Positions 1 through 10,967 are shown, counted from the first letter of the stretch. The stretch is DNA of 64,000 nt from Tiliqua scincoides (GCF_035046505.1 NC_089829.1:34609322-34673321), one strand, 5' to 3'. The notes: a model not told the origin generated them from the sequence alone. Numbers and translations: made by a program.

Positions 1-1490
1 CCCCTTCTAATAACGATGAAAGGTTGGCTCCAGCAGCCTTTTTTTGTATATATAATTGGAGTATGCCATCTCAGCTGTGTGATCCTACTTCAAATGGGCA
101 CCGAGATCAGAGGTACTGCAGTGTGTTTTGTTCCAAGTGGCTTTTATGCTTCTTTTCCCTTTGTTTTGGAGTGTGCAAAAGTTGTTACCGTTGGAGGAAA
201 TTATGGACAGCAGACGGTGTTGCATCAACTCCAACAGTTACGGTCATAACAACATAGTCAGAATGACTTTCTGAGATGGTGGACATTTTTTTTTGTTTCT
301 TTTGTGTCTGTTAAGCATTAAATTAATATACTGCCAGATGGCAGTGAAATTAGTCTGTTGCTGCTACAAGGGTTGAGAGCACAATCCTCAAAATAGCCTT
401 TTTTTGTGCCAGAGGGGGTCTGCAACTTTAGGTTAGAAATCATGGGAATTCTTTGGAAATCATGTCTCTGGGATTCTACCTCCAACCTTGCACTATGCAA
501 TGTCTGGGACAGTCCTGCTCCACTTCCAGTTCTGGCTGGTTCCAAATTGCTTGCAACCAGAGAGTTGGAGCTGCCAGTGAGTCTTCTTTGAATTTTACTC
601 CAATGTAAAGAAATTTCTTTCAAGCCTGGACTTTGGGCTGCTGCCAAACAGCTAAGATTTTGGACCAGATCTGATAAAACGTGCAAGCCTTGTTGTTTGT
701 TAGTTTTATTTACTCTTCTCTTAAAACTGTTGCAAGGCTCAGTTATTTTGAATGGCCTCCAGTTTTACCTTTTGTTTAGGATGAGAGTCATTTGACACAA
801 GTAAGATTATACATGGATTTCACTGCTGAAAGGAAACTTAATACCAATTTGACTTCTAGCATTTAGGAGTGCCTCTTTTTGTAGCCTGTGACTGGTTTAT
901 ATTTTAACCACTGCATGTTTGTACAGAAGAAGTCTGGACATGTATGTGCCCTCAATGAATGTCAACTGAACTTGATCTATGAGGAAATGATTCGGTTTCT
1001 TTTTGTTTCTGTATGTTTTTGCTTGTAACCAAGGTTGCAAAGCAATATTGTCTTAAATTCAGATGGAATACTGTGAGAATTGAACCGTCCCTCTGAGCTA
1101 TGTGGGAGGGTTTGGGAGACGCTGTGGATTAAATGATGTAGACCAAACTATTTCTGAGCGTTGCATCATATGGTCTTTCCTGGGCCATACTGCTTCAGAC
1201 TATTTGGGGGGGAGGGAATCTCATTTGAATGCTTCCCCTTTGATATACATAAAAAAATTATTTTAAAAAGTCATGCAAGGTTGAATGTTAAGAGAATGTC
1301 TCTAGTTTTACAAGCTGAATTTGTCTAGTCAGAAAGTTCTTCCTATGAGGGAGCATTCCAAAATGTAATCTGTCACCTGAGATAGTGGAGTCTGGAAAGG
1401 ACAGTACCACAAGATGCATTTGAAGATAGAGTTAAGCTCTAAATATTTCACTTTGGCATTGAATCTTAATGTTTACGGAATACTACAAGG

Positions 1491-1681
1491 CAGCGGTTCC
1501 CAAACTTTTTAGCGTCATGGCTCCCTTCTTCCACGGCGTCCTCTTCCCACCTTGGATTGTGCTAGATCTCATTCTTGCATGGCCCACGATGGTGGTACCC
1601 AGGAAGGGGACATCCCATGACACACCTGTGAGTACCCCACGGCTCCCTTTGGAGCCACACCTCACCATTTGGGAACCACTG
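1491..1681. mobile_element. hAT-like MITE
   Basis: The ends are inverted repeats of the type CAGYGGTTCCCAAACT, with AGTTTGGGAACCACTG-like sequence at the right end. The same terminus recurs near 19.1, 45.0, 51.6 and 59.1 kb. The flanking 8-mers (ctacaagg and ctatatgc) agree at only about five of eight positions, so the target-site duplication is decayed. Classification as hAT rests on terminus type and on better-preserved relatives in this window. Confidence 0.6.
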
Positions 1682-1699
1682 CTATATGCTTAAGAACAC

Positions 1700-1930
1700 T
1701 GCTATATGTTTAAGAACAGAAGAAAAGCCTTGCTGGATAAGACCAAAGGCCCATCTAATCCTGTTTCCCCACAATAACCTATCAGTTGTCTCTGGGTAGC
1801 CTACATGCACAAGAGAAAGGCCTTCATCTCTCCCACCTTTGCTTGCCTGTACCTGGTATTCAGAGGTATACTGCTGCTGAATCTGAAGGTGGCATGTGAC
1901 CATCCTGTCTAGTAGCCATTGATGTAGTAG
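1700..1930 (-). mobile_element. CR1 LINE 3'-end fragment, old
   Basis: The sequence matches the standard reptile CR1 3' end read on the - strand: a run like 'gctggataagaccaaaggcccatctaatcctg', followed by a segment ending in 'ctagtagccattgatg'. It is more diverged than the CR1 copies near 8, 10 and 53 kb, so it is an older subfamily. No coding capacity remains. Confidence 0.7.
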
Positions 1931-2080
1931 AATGATGTTATAATGGTACAGAAAAATGTTGCATTTTTGCTAGAATGGCAGTTTGTGAATGTGACTGTAA
2001 GTATGAATGGTTTGTTGTTTGTTCACAGGATTGGGGAGAGGGGAGTCTTGGTTCTCCCAGTTACAATTTCTCTGTTCTTG

Positions 2081-2103
2081 TTTTTTCCAGGTGATTTATC
2101 GAG
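2081..2103 (+). other. Splice acceptor and 5' UTR of PLEKHF1
   Basis: A pyrimidine tract ending in ttttttccag (AG at 2089-2090) is followed by 13 bases and then the ATG at 2104. This fits the known PLEKHF1 gene structure, in which the intron sits in the 5' UTR just before the start codon. Confidence 0.75.
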
Positions 2104-2922
2104 ATGGTTGACTACCTTGCAAACACAGAGATCAACAGCCAACGCATTGCTGCAGTGGAGAACTGCTTTGGGGCATCTGGCCAACCTCTGGCCGTGCCAG
2201 GAAGGGTCCTCTTGGGGGAAGGCATTTTAACCAAAGAATGTCGCAAGAAAGCCAAGCCACGGATCTTCTTCCTTTTCAATGACATCCTGGTGTACGGAAG
2301 CATTGTGATCAACAAGCGGAAGTACAGCTCCCAACACATCATCCCCCTTGACGAGGTCACCCTGGAATCGTTGCCAGACACCTTGCAGATGAAGAATCGA
2401 TGGATGATTAAGACAGCCAAGAAGTCCTTTGTTGTCGCTGCGGCCTCCCTTACCGAGAGGAAGGAGTGGATCAATCACCTGGAAGAATGTATTCGGCACT
2501 TGCTCTCCAAGACAGGCCAGCAGCCCCCAACGGAACATGCTGCACCCTGGATCCCTGATAAAGCCACTGATATCTGCATGCGTTGCACACACACCAAATT
2601 CTCTGCTCTCACTCGCAGGCACCACTGTCGAAAATGTGGCTTTGTGGTATGTGCGGATTGTTCCCGGCAGAGATTTCTCATGCCCCGACTGTCCTCTAAG
2701 CCTTTGAGAGTTTGCAACCTTTGCTACAAGCAGCTGATGGCAGAAAAAAAGGAAAACGAAGCACTCAGCAGCCCATCTAAGCCAGTTCATTCTCCTCTGG
2801 TTGGCTACGAACCTTCTAGTGGGGATGACAGTGACAGATCCGACGAGGATAAGCTAGAACAATGGTCAACAGGGGCCGAGTTTTACACGTCGGAAGAAGT
2901 TTGGTCATCGTATCGTAGCTGA
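2104..2922 (+). CDS. PLEKHF1: PLEKHF1 (Phafin1), PH and FYVE domain protein
   Basis: A 272-residue protein encoded in one exon, with no frame break. The N-terminus MVDYLANTEINSQRIAAVE is nearly identical to human PLEKHF1 as I remember it; PLEKHF2 differs here and is shorter (249 residues). The PH domain covers about residues 35-131. The FYVE finger covers about 147-210 and has the WIPD motif (149-152), RRHHCR (171-176) and eight zinc-binding cysteines (158, 161, 175, 178, 183, 186, 204, 207). The acidic C-tail (GDDSDRSDEDK) ends in a serine-rich stretch. The family binds phosphatidylinositol 3-phosphate on endosomes and lysosomes and has been linked to autophagy and lysosome-dependent apoptosis. 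Human PLEKHF1 is about 279 residues, so length is normal. The ATG is 13 bases after a splice acceptor. The next host genes, two C19orf12 copies, are convergent with it, in the same neighbourhood as on human 19q12. Confidence 0.97.
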   Translation: MVDYLANTEINSQRIAAVENCFGASGQPLAVPGRVLLGEGILTKECRKKAKPRIFFLFNDILVYGSIVINKRKYSSQHIIPLDEVTLESLPDTLQMKNRWMIKTAKKSFVVAAASLTERKEWINHLEECIRHLLSKTGQQPPTEHAAPWIPDKATDICMRCTHTKFSALTRRHHCRKCGFVVCADCSRQRFLMPRLSSKPLRVCNLCYKQLMAEKKENEALSSPSKPVHSPLVGYEPSSGDDSDRSDEDKLEQWSTGAEFYTSEEVWSSYRS

Positions 2923-5260
2923 CCTTGGCAACAGTTTAGTTCATTTGCTGGACCATGTCTTTATTCCTGAGGAGTACAGAGGACAATCTCTTGCCTCAGT
3001 ATACTTTTCAGGGGAGTATTCAGTTCCTTTTGTCTTCCAGTTCTGTGAATCAGGGAGAAAGCATGACCACAGTAGACTGAATGGTAGGGTCTGCTTGTCT
3101 CCTCTAAGAGTGAGTCTGTTTTTTTAATTGATATTTGAGGTAGAGTGTGCTTGAAACAACCCCAAATATGACTGTGATTAAGTCTCTCCAAAAATGAAAG
3201 TCCTTTAATTTTAGGGCTACAGGTAGGCCCTTTCTCGGCACCTGAAATGTTGAGTTTCAGCTCTAGAATTTACAATTCTAGAGTTTCAACCCTGGAATTT
3301 AAGGCGAGGGGGAGAGAGAGAGCTTGCACCCTAAAACATCCTGAATTGTATTGTCTGGAGAAATCCATTTGGTTTCCTTGAACCAAATTCTGAATCCACT
3401 TTGGGGTTTAAACAGATAAACCATTCATGAGGCATTGGGTAGGTCAAATTCTTATACTTTTTCCCCACCAAAATTAACTTTTGATCATTTAAGGCAACCC
3501 TGCTGGATCAGACCAGAGCATCCTGATTCCCATAGCGGCTAATGAGGTGGTGCTAGGAAGCCCAGAAACTGGGCATGAAGGCAATGCAGAACTTGGACAA
3601 TTACCCCTTAGCGGGAGAACCATTTTTTTGGGAATATACTTTATTTTGAAGGCAGACCAAGGACTTACCTAGTTGACATTGCTTTGATGTCATAATTCTG
3701 AGTAGTGCTAGGAATGAACCAGAGAATTTGTGGGGTTGGGGTTCATTTCCAGTGTCCAGGGCCCACCTGTCCTTGTGGTCACGTCACATTGCAGATGGAT
3801 ATATGCTGTATTTCTTCCCATCTTTTTTCACTGCTGATCTTCTTGTCCCCAGGAAGAGAGGAATGGAGCAAAAGAGACCAAATGGTAGACCCATCACCCC
3901 TCTCTATTTTCTCCATTTCCCTCTTCCTTTTTGTATCCAGGGAATAAGCAGGGGCTGGTGTGTCACTGGGTTTAGAGGGGATGGCATTTGACATGGTAAG
4001 GCACCACGCAAGTTGGGGGTGGCAGTGATATTTGCTGTCCCTCCCTGGATGACGGGAAGTCTTGGGTCAATCCTACAAATGTACTATGAAGGCTTTCAAA
4101 TCAATGTCAGTAATTGGCTTGTTAACTGTGATATTTGGTTAGGAGCTTTGTCCTCTTTATATTTTTGGTCATGTTCCCCATTGTGTGTGTGTGTGTGTGT
4201 GTGTGTGTCCGTCCTTTTGTGTGTGGTAAGCCCAAGAATGTTTGGCTTGCAATTGTCATGTTTTCCACATGAAGTAAATCATTTAAACAAAGTGTTTTGA
4301 GACACTAAAAATAGCTGGTGTAAAAAGGCTGACTGGTAGATGGCCTAGACTCTCTCAGAGAGGAAGTAAACCACTATTTTCCTTCTTAGCAGTGATAAAA
4401 CTTAATATTTGCTACTCTCTGATAAAATAAGAATTCTTAAAAGAGAGGGGTCTTTAAGGCCTGGCTCCATGCACCACACACCTTGACTTTAGTTTAATGA
4501 AGCATCTGTGAATTTGGTCCTTTTTCAGTCTTTCCAAAACTCTTAGCTGCTTCAAGAATTCATAAAGGAGGTTTTGGGCTTCTGATTGCAGAAAAACAGG
4601 CTGAAAGATCAAGAACTACAGCACTGATCACTATATATCAGAAGCCAAGGGCTGCAGCTACTCTACGTTTCAGTTTCACGCAGTCTGCATGAAAATGATG
4701 TATCTGCCAACTAAAATTGGCCAGTATGTTCCCCTTATTCTGTAATCTTAATTTGAAAATCATGAGAACTGAAAAACATGAAATGAGTCCCATTTACTTC
4801 CTGCTTTCTCATCCTTTGCTATTTTTATCCACTTTGGTCTTCAAACTTAGCTCTGTGAACATGAGGGCTAGTAACTTTGTTGTTTTTTTAAATTAAAAAC
4901 TGGGGTGCTCAGAGTTCCAACAAAAACCATACAAAAGTGCCTTATAATAAGTGCCTTATAGTAAGGGTCCTTTACTGTATATTTACCAGGTCAAAGACCA
5001 AGGGTTCCGTGGCTCATGGCGTAGCTTTAAGCTATTTCTGCCCAGCATTGTATATATGCCACAGAGATCAAATGTATACACCTGTGGGCTGGGCAGAAAT
5101 TGGATTATTAAGTTAAGCTTGAGCACCAAGCCCTCTGTGCTTATAAGGTGGAAGTTGATTGAGAGCTGTCCAGAATGTTGACATTAACCTTTTGGGTTCA
5201 CATGACAAACACAACATGCCTGTTGGAATGTATTTGCGCTGGAAGTATGTAACTGACAGT
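2923..5260. other. PLEKHF1 3' UTR and intergenic DNA
   Basis: The 3' UTR starts at 2923, but I could not fix its end: several ATTAAA or AATAAA-like motifs occur and none is clearly the used one. A diverged CR1 3'-end piece lies at about 3490-3610 (- strand; 'accctgctggatcagacc'). A TG microsatellite occupies about 4182-4208. I see no further exon. Confidence 0.5.
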
Positions 5261-5261
5261 G

Positions 5262-5475
5262 CAATCCTATGCATGTCTACCCAGAAGTAAGTCCCCATTG
5301 TATTCAGTGGGGCTTACTCTCAGGAAAGTGTGCATAGGATTGCAGCCTCAGACATCTTACCTTTTGTGACTGTTAGATACCAGCAACACAGGATGCAGTC
5401 CTATTCATATTTTCCCAGGAGTAAGACCCACTGAACACAGTGGAACTTAGTTCTGATACATAGGATTGCGCTGAC
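5262..5475. repeat. Two palindromic MITE copies (about 85 bp each)
   Basis: Copies lie at about 5262-5347 and 5390-5475. Each begins with a form of GCAATCCTAT and ends with its reverse complement ATAGGATTGC. Between these is a second inverted segment (AGTAAGTCC...GGGCTTACT). The family has many copies in this window, with the densest group at 55.1-58.2 kb. Confidence 0.7.
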
Positions 5476-5977
5476 AGTTTCTATTGTCTATAATTCTATA
5501 TCACAACTCAAACTATGCTAGTAACCAGTGTTAATGTTGACATAATCTTGGTTTTTAATGTTCTTGTCTTTTTGGAGCAGATCTATTAGTTGGCCTTTTT
5601 AGACTTCCAGTAATTGTTTTCACCAGCCAGTATGTTTACACGGGACACGTTCCCAGCCAATGAAAGCTTTCTTTTTTTCCAGTCAATTAACTGCTTCTTT
5701 CTCTTAACTTTGATAGTTATGTTGCTGATTAAATATCACAGTGTCTTAATACTATTCATATTTTGAGGGTTATTAATTGAATATCAATGTGTCCTGCTGG
5801 GAAATAGAACACCTGGGCCCCAATCCAGCTCAGGTTGTGCCTTGGTGCAAATGCTGCCACCAGCCTGATCTGGCTTGCTGGTGGCATCCCCATTTGCTCA
5901 TATTTCAGATCCACTTCCTGGTCCCACCTGCACATGCAAAAGATCCTGCTATGTCTGAGTAGAGCAGCTGCTGATAC

Positions 5978-6254
5978 CTAATTAGTATGCATGCATGCTC
6001 CACACTTCCGTGGAAGAGCTATGCTTTATATTGTCCAATCTTTTGTTATCTCTAGGAAGGCTTAGGTAGTAAGGCTGGGAGGATTCCTACCAGCCAAAAT
6101 ACAGACAATACTGAAAGCCAGGTGGATCAGTACTATGACTCAGTTGCATTCAGATGAAGCACTAAACCACTGTTTAACATTGTGTATATGATCAACCATG
6201 ATCCTTTGGTTTGTGTATTCCCACTTCCTGGCAAAAATGGAAGTTTTTAACTAT
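5978..6254. repeat. Unique-looking flank duplicated in inverted orientation at 22.5-22.77 kb
   Basis: This 277-bp stretch (starts at aattagtatgcatgcatgct) lies next to the retroelement at 6255-6658. Together with that element it recurs almost unchanged, reverse-complemented, at about 22491-22773. By eye only a few bases differ. At this locus the flank lies outside the element's target-site duplication, so it looks like original genomic sequence here and a passenger at 22 kb. Confidence 0.75.
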
Positions 6255-6658
6255 TGTTGTTGGCATCCTTCAGTCTCGGAAGACTATGGTGTTACGCTCT
6301 GAATGGTGGTTCTGGAACAGAGTGTCCTCTCCAGTGCGCAAAGCCTGGGTAAAGTAGGTATGGAGGATAGGCTGTTACCCATGCAGCAAATCCCCCCTCT
6401 CCCCGTCACTGAAATGGTCCAATGGAAAGGCAGAGGCCAATATGGTTGGTTCCAGCGGCGTCACAGGAGTTGCCAGAACGTGACTGTGTTCAGCCATGAA
6501 CTGCCTCAGGGACTCCGGCTCCGGATTTTGCCTCGAGGTTGACTCCTGAAGCCTTTTCCATAACTGGATGTAGCCACAAGGCAGTGGAGGTTTGGGATCA
6601 GAGTTTTCCTTCTCTCAGATGAGCTGCCTTCCCAGGCTGATGAGTCCCATCTACCCGG
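6255..6658 (-). mobile_element. Non-autonomous LINE derivative: LINE 5' region joined to LINE 3' tail
   Basis: The 404-bp insert is flanked by a perfect 8-bp target-site duplication, ttaactat (6247-6254 and 6659-6666). On the - strand it ends in 'actgaaggatgccaacaaca'. The last roughly 65 bases, from 'gttccagaaccacc' on, match the 3' end of the LINE copies at 13.0, 48.7, 60.2 and 62.6 kb. Those LINEs have coding sequence upstream of this tail; here there is an unrelated stretch that at 22 kb continues to a longer 5' end. A 79-codon open frame inside is carried unchanged in both copies but shows no protein motif, so I do not call it a gene. Confidence 0.75.
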
Positions 6659-6666
6659 TTAACTAT

Positions 6667-7910
6667 AGTTTACCCAGAAACCAGGATCTGAAACTGCATC
6701 TAGACCCTGGTTTCTTGGGAAACTAGGGTTTGTACAGAGTTTGTACAGAGATTTGTATGCAACAGCAAACTGTGGTTTCTGTTAACCATGATTAGGAGTT
6801 TCTGATTGCAGCAACCAAGGGGAAGAAGAACTAGCACATCAGTTTCAAGGTATACAACTGCTTGTGCATGTAATGTTAAACAGCATTACTTCTGAGTAGC
6901 CCCAGAATAAGTCTGCTTCATATCTTCATTATGTATCATGTGCCTGAATCAAGAGATGGGTGAGGGTGTTTATTTTCAAATGCTCCCTTTAAAAGCAGTA
7001 TGATTAATAACAATAACAGGGAAAGCTTTCAAGCCATGACTCACAATAGTTTATGATGTTAAAAAAGAGAGGGGGAAAAAATCTTCCCAAACAAGTAGCT
7101 GATCATGCGGTTTTGATTTAACAGCTATCCACTCTGCTGTGAATTGAACAAGCTCTGCGGGTCCAGGGTGAACTGTTTCCAGTTCTATCTTTACGACTTG
7201 GAAAGCGAAGACTAATGAAAAACAGTCCCAGGCTGCCTTTGCCCTCTGTCAAATCTGTTCTTTTCCAAGTGACTAAGCTTTTCCCCTAGTCTTCTGCAAT
7301 CCTTCACAACAGCCCTTGTCAACTGAAGTGGTGTTCCTCCCCCCCCCCCCCCCGCCCTTAATGGACAAAATGACATAGAGCTGGCCAGAAAAACTCTTGA
7401 CTGAAGCAGATGTTTCTGTTTAAAAAAAAACAAAACAAGACCCTCAGCTTTGTCTTGTTTTCCTTTCTCGTCTGGATCCAAAGGAATGGCAATAACAGTT
7501 TGGTTTATGGTACTTTGTGCATTGCTGCAAAAGTCACGGCACTGCGCTAAGAGCCAGGAATGGGTAGCTGGTGGTCTGGGAACTGAATCTAGTAGACTAG
7601 ATGGTGTTCATCTGGCTATCAACATAACTCCTGTTTAGAAGAACACCCCCTCGAAAAAATGCACACTTTATAGAACCAAATTGAATGAATATTTTGGGGA
7701 AACACTCATACGCACCTAGCCATTTGTCCCCCTTCCCAAGATGAAAAGCAGCTGGAAGGGGCTTGACTTTTCTCTGGGCCTTGGCAAAAAAAGAGTAGCG
7801 AATGTCCTCTCCTTGCATACCTTGCTCCTGATCCTCATCGCCCACCTGTTAGCAAATTGTGACTTAGCACAAAGTCCAATGACGGTGTATTGTCAAATCA
7901 ATCAATAAGT
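6667..7910. other. Intergenic DNA without recognised gene
   Basis: No exon or classified repeat recognised. It contains a C homopolymer of about 15 bases around 7339-7353, a likely assembly-difficult site. Confidence 0.4.
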
Positions 7911-8388
7911 AAGAACATAAGAACAGCCCCACTGGATCAGGCCATAGGCCTATCTAGTCCAGCTTCCTGTATCTCACAGCAGCCCACCAAATGCCCCAGG
8001 GAGCACACCTGATAAGAAGAGATCTGCATGCTGGAGGGAGACAGACCAGGGACAGACTGCACTTGCTCCCGATGTGGAAGGGATTGTCACTCCCGAATCG
8101 GCCTTTTCAGCCACACTAGATGCTGTTCCAGAACCACCATTCAGAGTGCAATACCAGAGTCTTTCAAGACTGAAGGTTGCCAACAACAAGCATGCTGGTG
8201 CCCTCCCTTGCATCTGGCATTGTCATAGCCCATTTCTAAAATCAGGAGGTTGCACATACACATCATGGCTTGTAACCCGTAATGGATTTTTCCTCCAGAA
8301 ACTTGTCCAATCCCCTTTTAAAGGCATCCAGGCCAGATGCCGTCACCACATACTGTGGCAAGGAGTTCCACAGGCCAACCACAGTGAA
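7911..8388 (-). mobile_element. CR1 LINE 3' end (interrupted)
   Basis: On the - strand this is the CR1 3' end. It finishes in the TTCTTATG-type tail (seen here as aagaacataagaac), preceded by 'ctagatgggcctatggcctg'-like sequence. The terminal ORF2 codons (NLLPQYVVTASGLDAFKR-like) lie at the right end. The copy is 5' truncated and is split at 8035-8189 by a younger LINE-tail insertion. Confidence 0.85.
8035..8189 (+). mobile_element. Short 5'-truncated LINE insertion inside CR1
   Basis: The 155-bp insert carries the extreme C-terminal codons (a Cys/His motif read as CTCSRCGRDCHSRIGLFSHT) and the 3' tail ending 'gttgccaacaacaa' of the LINE family found at 13.0, 48.7, 60.2 and 62.6 kb. It is bounded by a perfect 9-bp target-site duplication, gcatgctgg (8026-8034 and 8190-8198), and splits the CR1 copy at 7911-8388. 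It is therefore younger than that CR1. Confidence 0.85.
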
Positions 8389-9629
8389 CTTATCAGCAGA
8401 ACATGAGCCAGAAGTTTATACGTTGGCATGAAGGTTTTTGTAAAAGTTTGCTAAAGTCAAATGGACTGCTTTGTCCTTTAATTTGCACAGTACTAACAAA
8501 TAAACATGCAGACCAAAACTGCATCTTCATTTCATGGGTAGTTGGCCCTGTGGGTCTCTCACTCCCTCCCCCCCCCCCCCCCGTATTCTCACAAGGCACA
8601 AAAAAATCTATTTCCCCACAGGTGGCCTGTGGGGTTCTTTCCCACCCACCCCTTAAAGATATTGGGCTCCTCTAACATAATGTTCATGCTCTTCATACAC
8701 TGATGTGACTTCAAACATCATCCTCTGTCTGTGTTTAGGTTCTGGCTGTATTGTGCACTGGTACCCCTCCGCTGTCCCTTAGACTCCCTCCCCTTCTCTG
8801 CAATGACAGTAAGGCGGCAGATATCTGATTTGTGCAGCGCAAAAAAACTAGACCGAGTTCGGCAGGACTCCACCTTCATCATGCTTAGGTGAAGACACAG
8901 GAAAAGGGTCATGAGCAGCTGTGGTGAGCAAACGGAAGTGCTTCTGTTGTGGCCACCACTGTGGGACAAGAAGGTGGCTGAGAACTTTGCTGCCTTTGTG
9001 TCTTGGGGCTTGAAACCAATTGTTCAAACTTACTCCTGTCTTTGCTCGGCTACAGTGGTGTGGTTAGAAGGGGTGCAAAGCACTATGTTTTGCAGGGAGC
9101 CTCACCTCAGCATGCAGGTGGCCCCTCTCCCTCCCCTTTGAAGCCATTTCCAGACAGGGGAGCAAATGCCCTTCTGGAAAGGCTCCAAAGGGGAGAGAGA
9201 GGGGCTGCTTGCAATGTGCGTGCTCTGCACCCCCTCTAGCTACAGTGCAAAACGGAGTGCTTTGCACCTCATCTAGCTGCTCCACAGCTCGGCTGATCCT
9301 CTGAATGTATGTATTGGAGATTTTTGTTTGCCACCTTACTATGCCAGTAAAAGATAAGCTTACACAATAAATATAGACAATTTATCAACAAAGAATCAAA
9401 CGATGTATCATTCTCATTAACTAGAAATGGACCGGCAACAAAGCAAAGCAAAAGAGAAAACTACCCAAACATAGCACAGCTATTAACAAAGGCCAAACAA
9501 AACTGAAAGTCCTCAGTTAACTGCCTAAATTAAAAGCTGACAGCAATGGTGGCATTGACCTCAAGACAGTGACACCCCGGTTGTGGAATCTCTCTATCAA
9601 GAAGGCTCTGTTGCAGTGCAACATGTATG
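8389..9629. other. Intergenic DNA with a possible hAT-like remnant
   Basis: No exon recognised. A C homopolymer lies near 8571-8582. At about 9050-9290, two 'cacctcatctagct'/'gctacagtg' type segments in opposite orientation flank a C/T-rich core; this resembles a decayed DNA-transposon remnant, without a clear target-site duplication. Confidence 0.35.
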
Positions 9630-10965
9630 AACTTAAGAACAGCCCCACTGGATCAGGCCATAGGCCCATCTAGTCCAGCTTCCTGTATTTCACAGCAGCC
9701 CACCAAATGCCCCAGGGAGCACGCCTAATAATAATAATAATTAACAACAACAACAACAACTAGGTATTTATATACTGCCTTTCTGGTCATCGGATTACTC
9801 CTCTGACTTTATTCAAGGCGGTTTACATAGGCAGGCGTTTCTAAATCCCTCAAGGGGATTTTTACAATCATAGAGGTTCTCTTTTTCAAGAACCAACAAC
9901 ATTTCAGAATGGATCTTCCTGGTTTGGTCTCACTTCTGGCCTCCAGTTCTCTCATGCAGGCTGACAAGCAGCTCCATCTTTCACATGGAGGGCAGCCAAG
10001 ATGCTTCTTGCTCACACCAAGAGCAAGTGGAATCACTCAGCTTGGCTTCTCAGCTGCTTCAAGTTCTCGCCATTCCCAGCCATTCAGGGAGCTGCTGGTG
10101 TCCTTGAACTGGCGATCTTCTGATGTTATCTTCGGGCTAACGAGACTCTACCCTCTCAACCAGACCTCCTGCCCAAGAGACCTGCATCCTGGTGCCCTCC
10201 CTTGCATCTGGCATTCTGACATAGCCCATTTCTAAAATCAGGAGGTTGCACATACACATCATGGCTTGTAACCCGTAATGGATTTTTCCTCCAGTACATG
10301 TCCCCTTTTAAAGGGATCCAGGCCAGATGCCGTCACCACATCCTGCGGAAAGGAGTTCCACAGACCAACCACATGATGAGTAAAGAAATATTTTCTTTTG
10401 TCCGTCCTAACCCTCCCAACACTCAATTTTAGTGGATGTCCCCTGGTTCTGGTGTTATGTGAGAGTATAAAGAGCATCTCTCTATCCACTTTATCCTTCC
10501 CATGCATAATTTTGTATGTCTCAATCATGTTCCGTCTCAGGCGCCTCTTTTCTAGGCTGAAGAGGCCCAAACGTCGTAGCCTTTCCTCATAAAGAAGGTG
10601 CCCCAGCCCAGCAATCATCTTAGTTGCCCTCTTTTGCACCTTTTCCATTTCCACTATGTCCTTTTTGAGATGTGGTGACCAAAACTGGACACAATTCTCC
10701 AGGTGTGGCCTTACCATCGATTTGTACAACGGCATTATAATATTAGCCGTTTTGTTCTCAATACCTTTCCTAATGATCCCAAGCATAAAATTGGCCTTCT
10801 TAACTGCCGCCGCACATTGGGTTGACACTTTCATTGACCTGTCCACCACCACCCCAAGATCTCTCTCCTGATCTGTCACAGACAGCTGAGAACCCATCAG
10901 TCTGTATGTGAAGTTTTTATTTTTTGTACCAGCCAGATTTTTTTGTACCAGCCATAAGTCCATTG
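9630..10965 (-). mobile_element. CR1 LINE, ORF2 C-terminus and 3' end, split by a Sauria SINE
   Basis: On the - strand, about 230 codons of the CR1 ORF2 C-terminus are open (10259-10963): 'MVRPHLENCVQFWSPHLKKD', 'MEKVQKRATKMIAGLGHL' and 'SHNTRTRGHPLKLS'. The 3' UTR and tail follow down to 9630. The element is 5' truncated near 10965, and its 3' UTR is interrupted at about 9722-10173 by a SINE. It is a LINE fragment and not a host gene. Confidence 0.9.
9722..10173 (-). mobile_element. Sauria SINE, full length
   Basis: Read on the - strand, the element starts with a tRNA-like head (gggcaggaggtctggttgag, with B-box-like 'gccagttcaagg'). It continues through 'cttgaagcagctgagaagcc' and ends in the Bov-B-type tail: 'tgtaaaccgccttgaataaa', then 'aaaggcggtatataaatacc' and (TTG)n/(TTA)n repeats. 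These features define the Sauria SINE of squamates. It sits inside the CR1 3' end and so is younger than it. Confidence 0.9.
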
Positions 10966-10967
10966 TT

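Larger units (their letters stand above)
1..2090. other. Non-coding sequence 5' of PLEKHF1 coding exon
   Basis: I see no convincing coding exon here; the short open frames lack family resemblance. In human, PLEKHF1 has a non-coding first exon and all coding sequence in the next exon. Because this stretch ends in a pyrimidine-rich splice acceptor, at least its 3' part is probably the 5'-UTR intron. The first exon and promoter could lie within it or before the window; I could not pick one out. It contains a hAT-like MITE and an old CR1 3' end, listed separately. Confidence 0.5.

Noticed and set aside
2227-2790. Open frame of 187 codons on the - strand across PLEKHF1
   Set aside because: It is antisense to a well-conserved coding exon and owes its length to codon constraint of PLEKHF1; it has no known domain.
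2104-2922. PLEKHF2 instead of PLEKHF1
   Set aside because: The residues after the start, the length and the C-tail match PLEKHF1; PLEKHF2 begins MVDRLANSEANTRRI and ends in an Asp-rich run.
6303-6542. 79-codon frame present identically at 6.3 kb and 22.3 kb, as a conserved small protein
   Set aside because: Both copies are parts of one young retroelement duplicate; lack of change reflects age and not selection, and the frame shows no motif.
10259-10963. 234-codon frame as a host gene
   Set aside because: Its sequence is the CR1 ORF2 C-terminus and runs into the CR1 3' tail.
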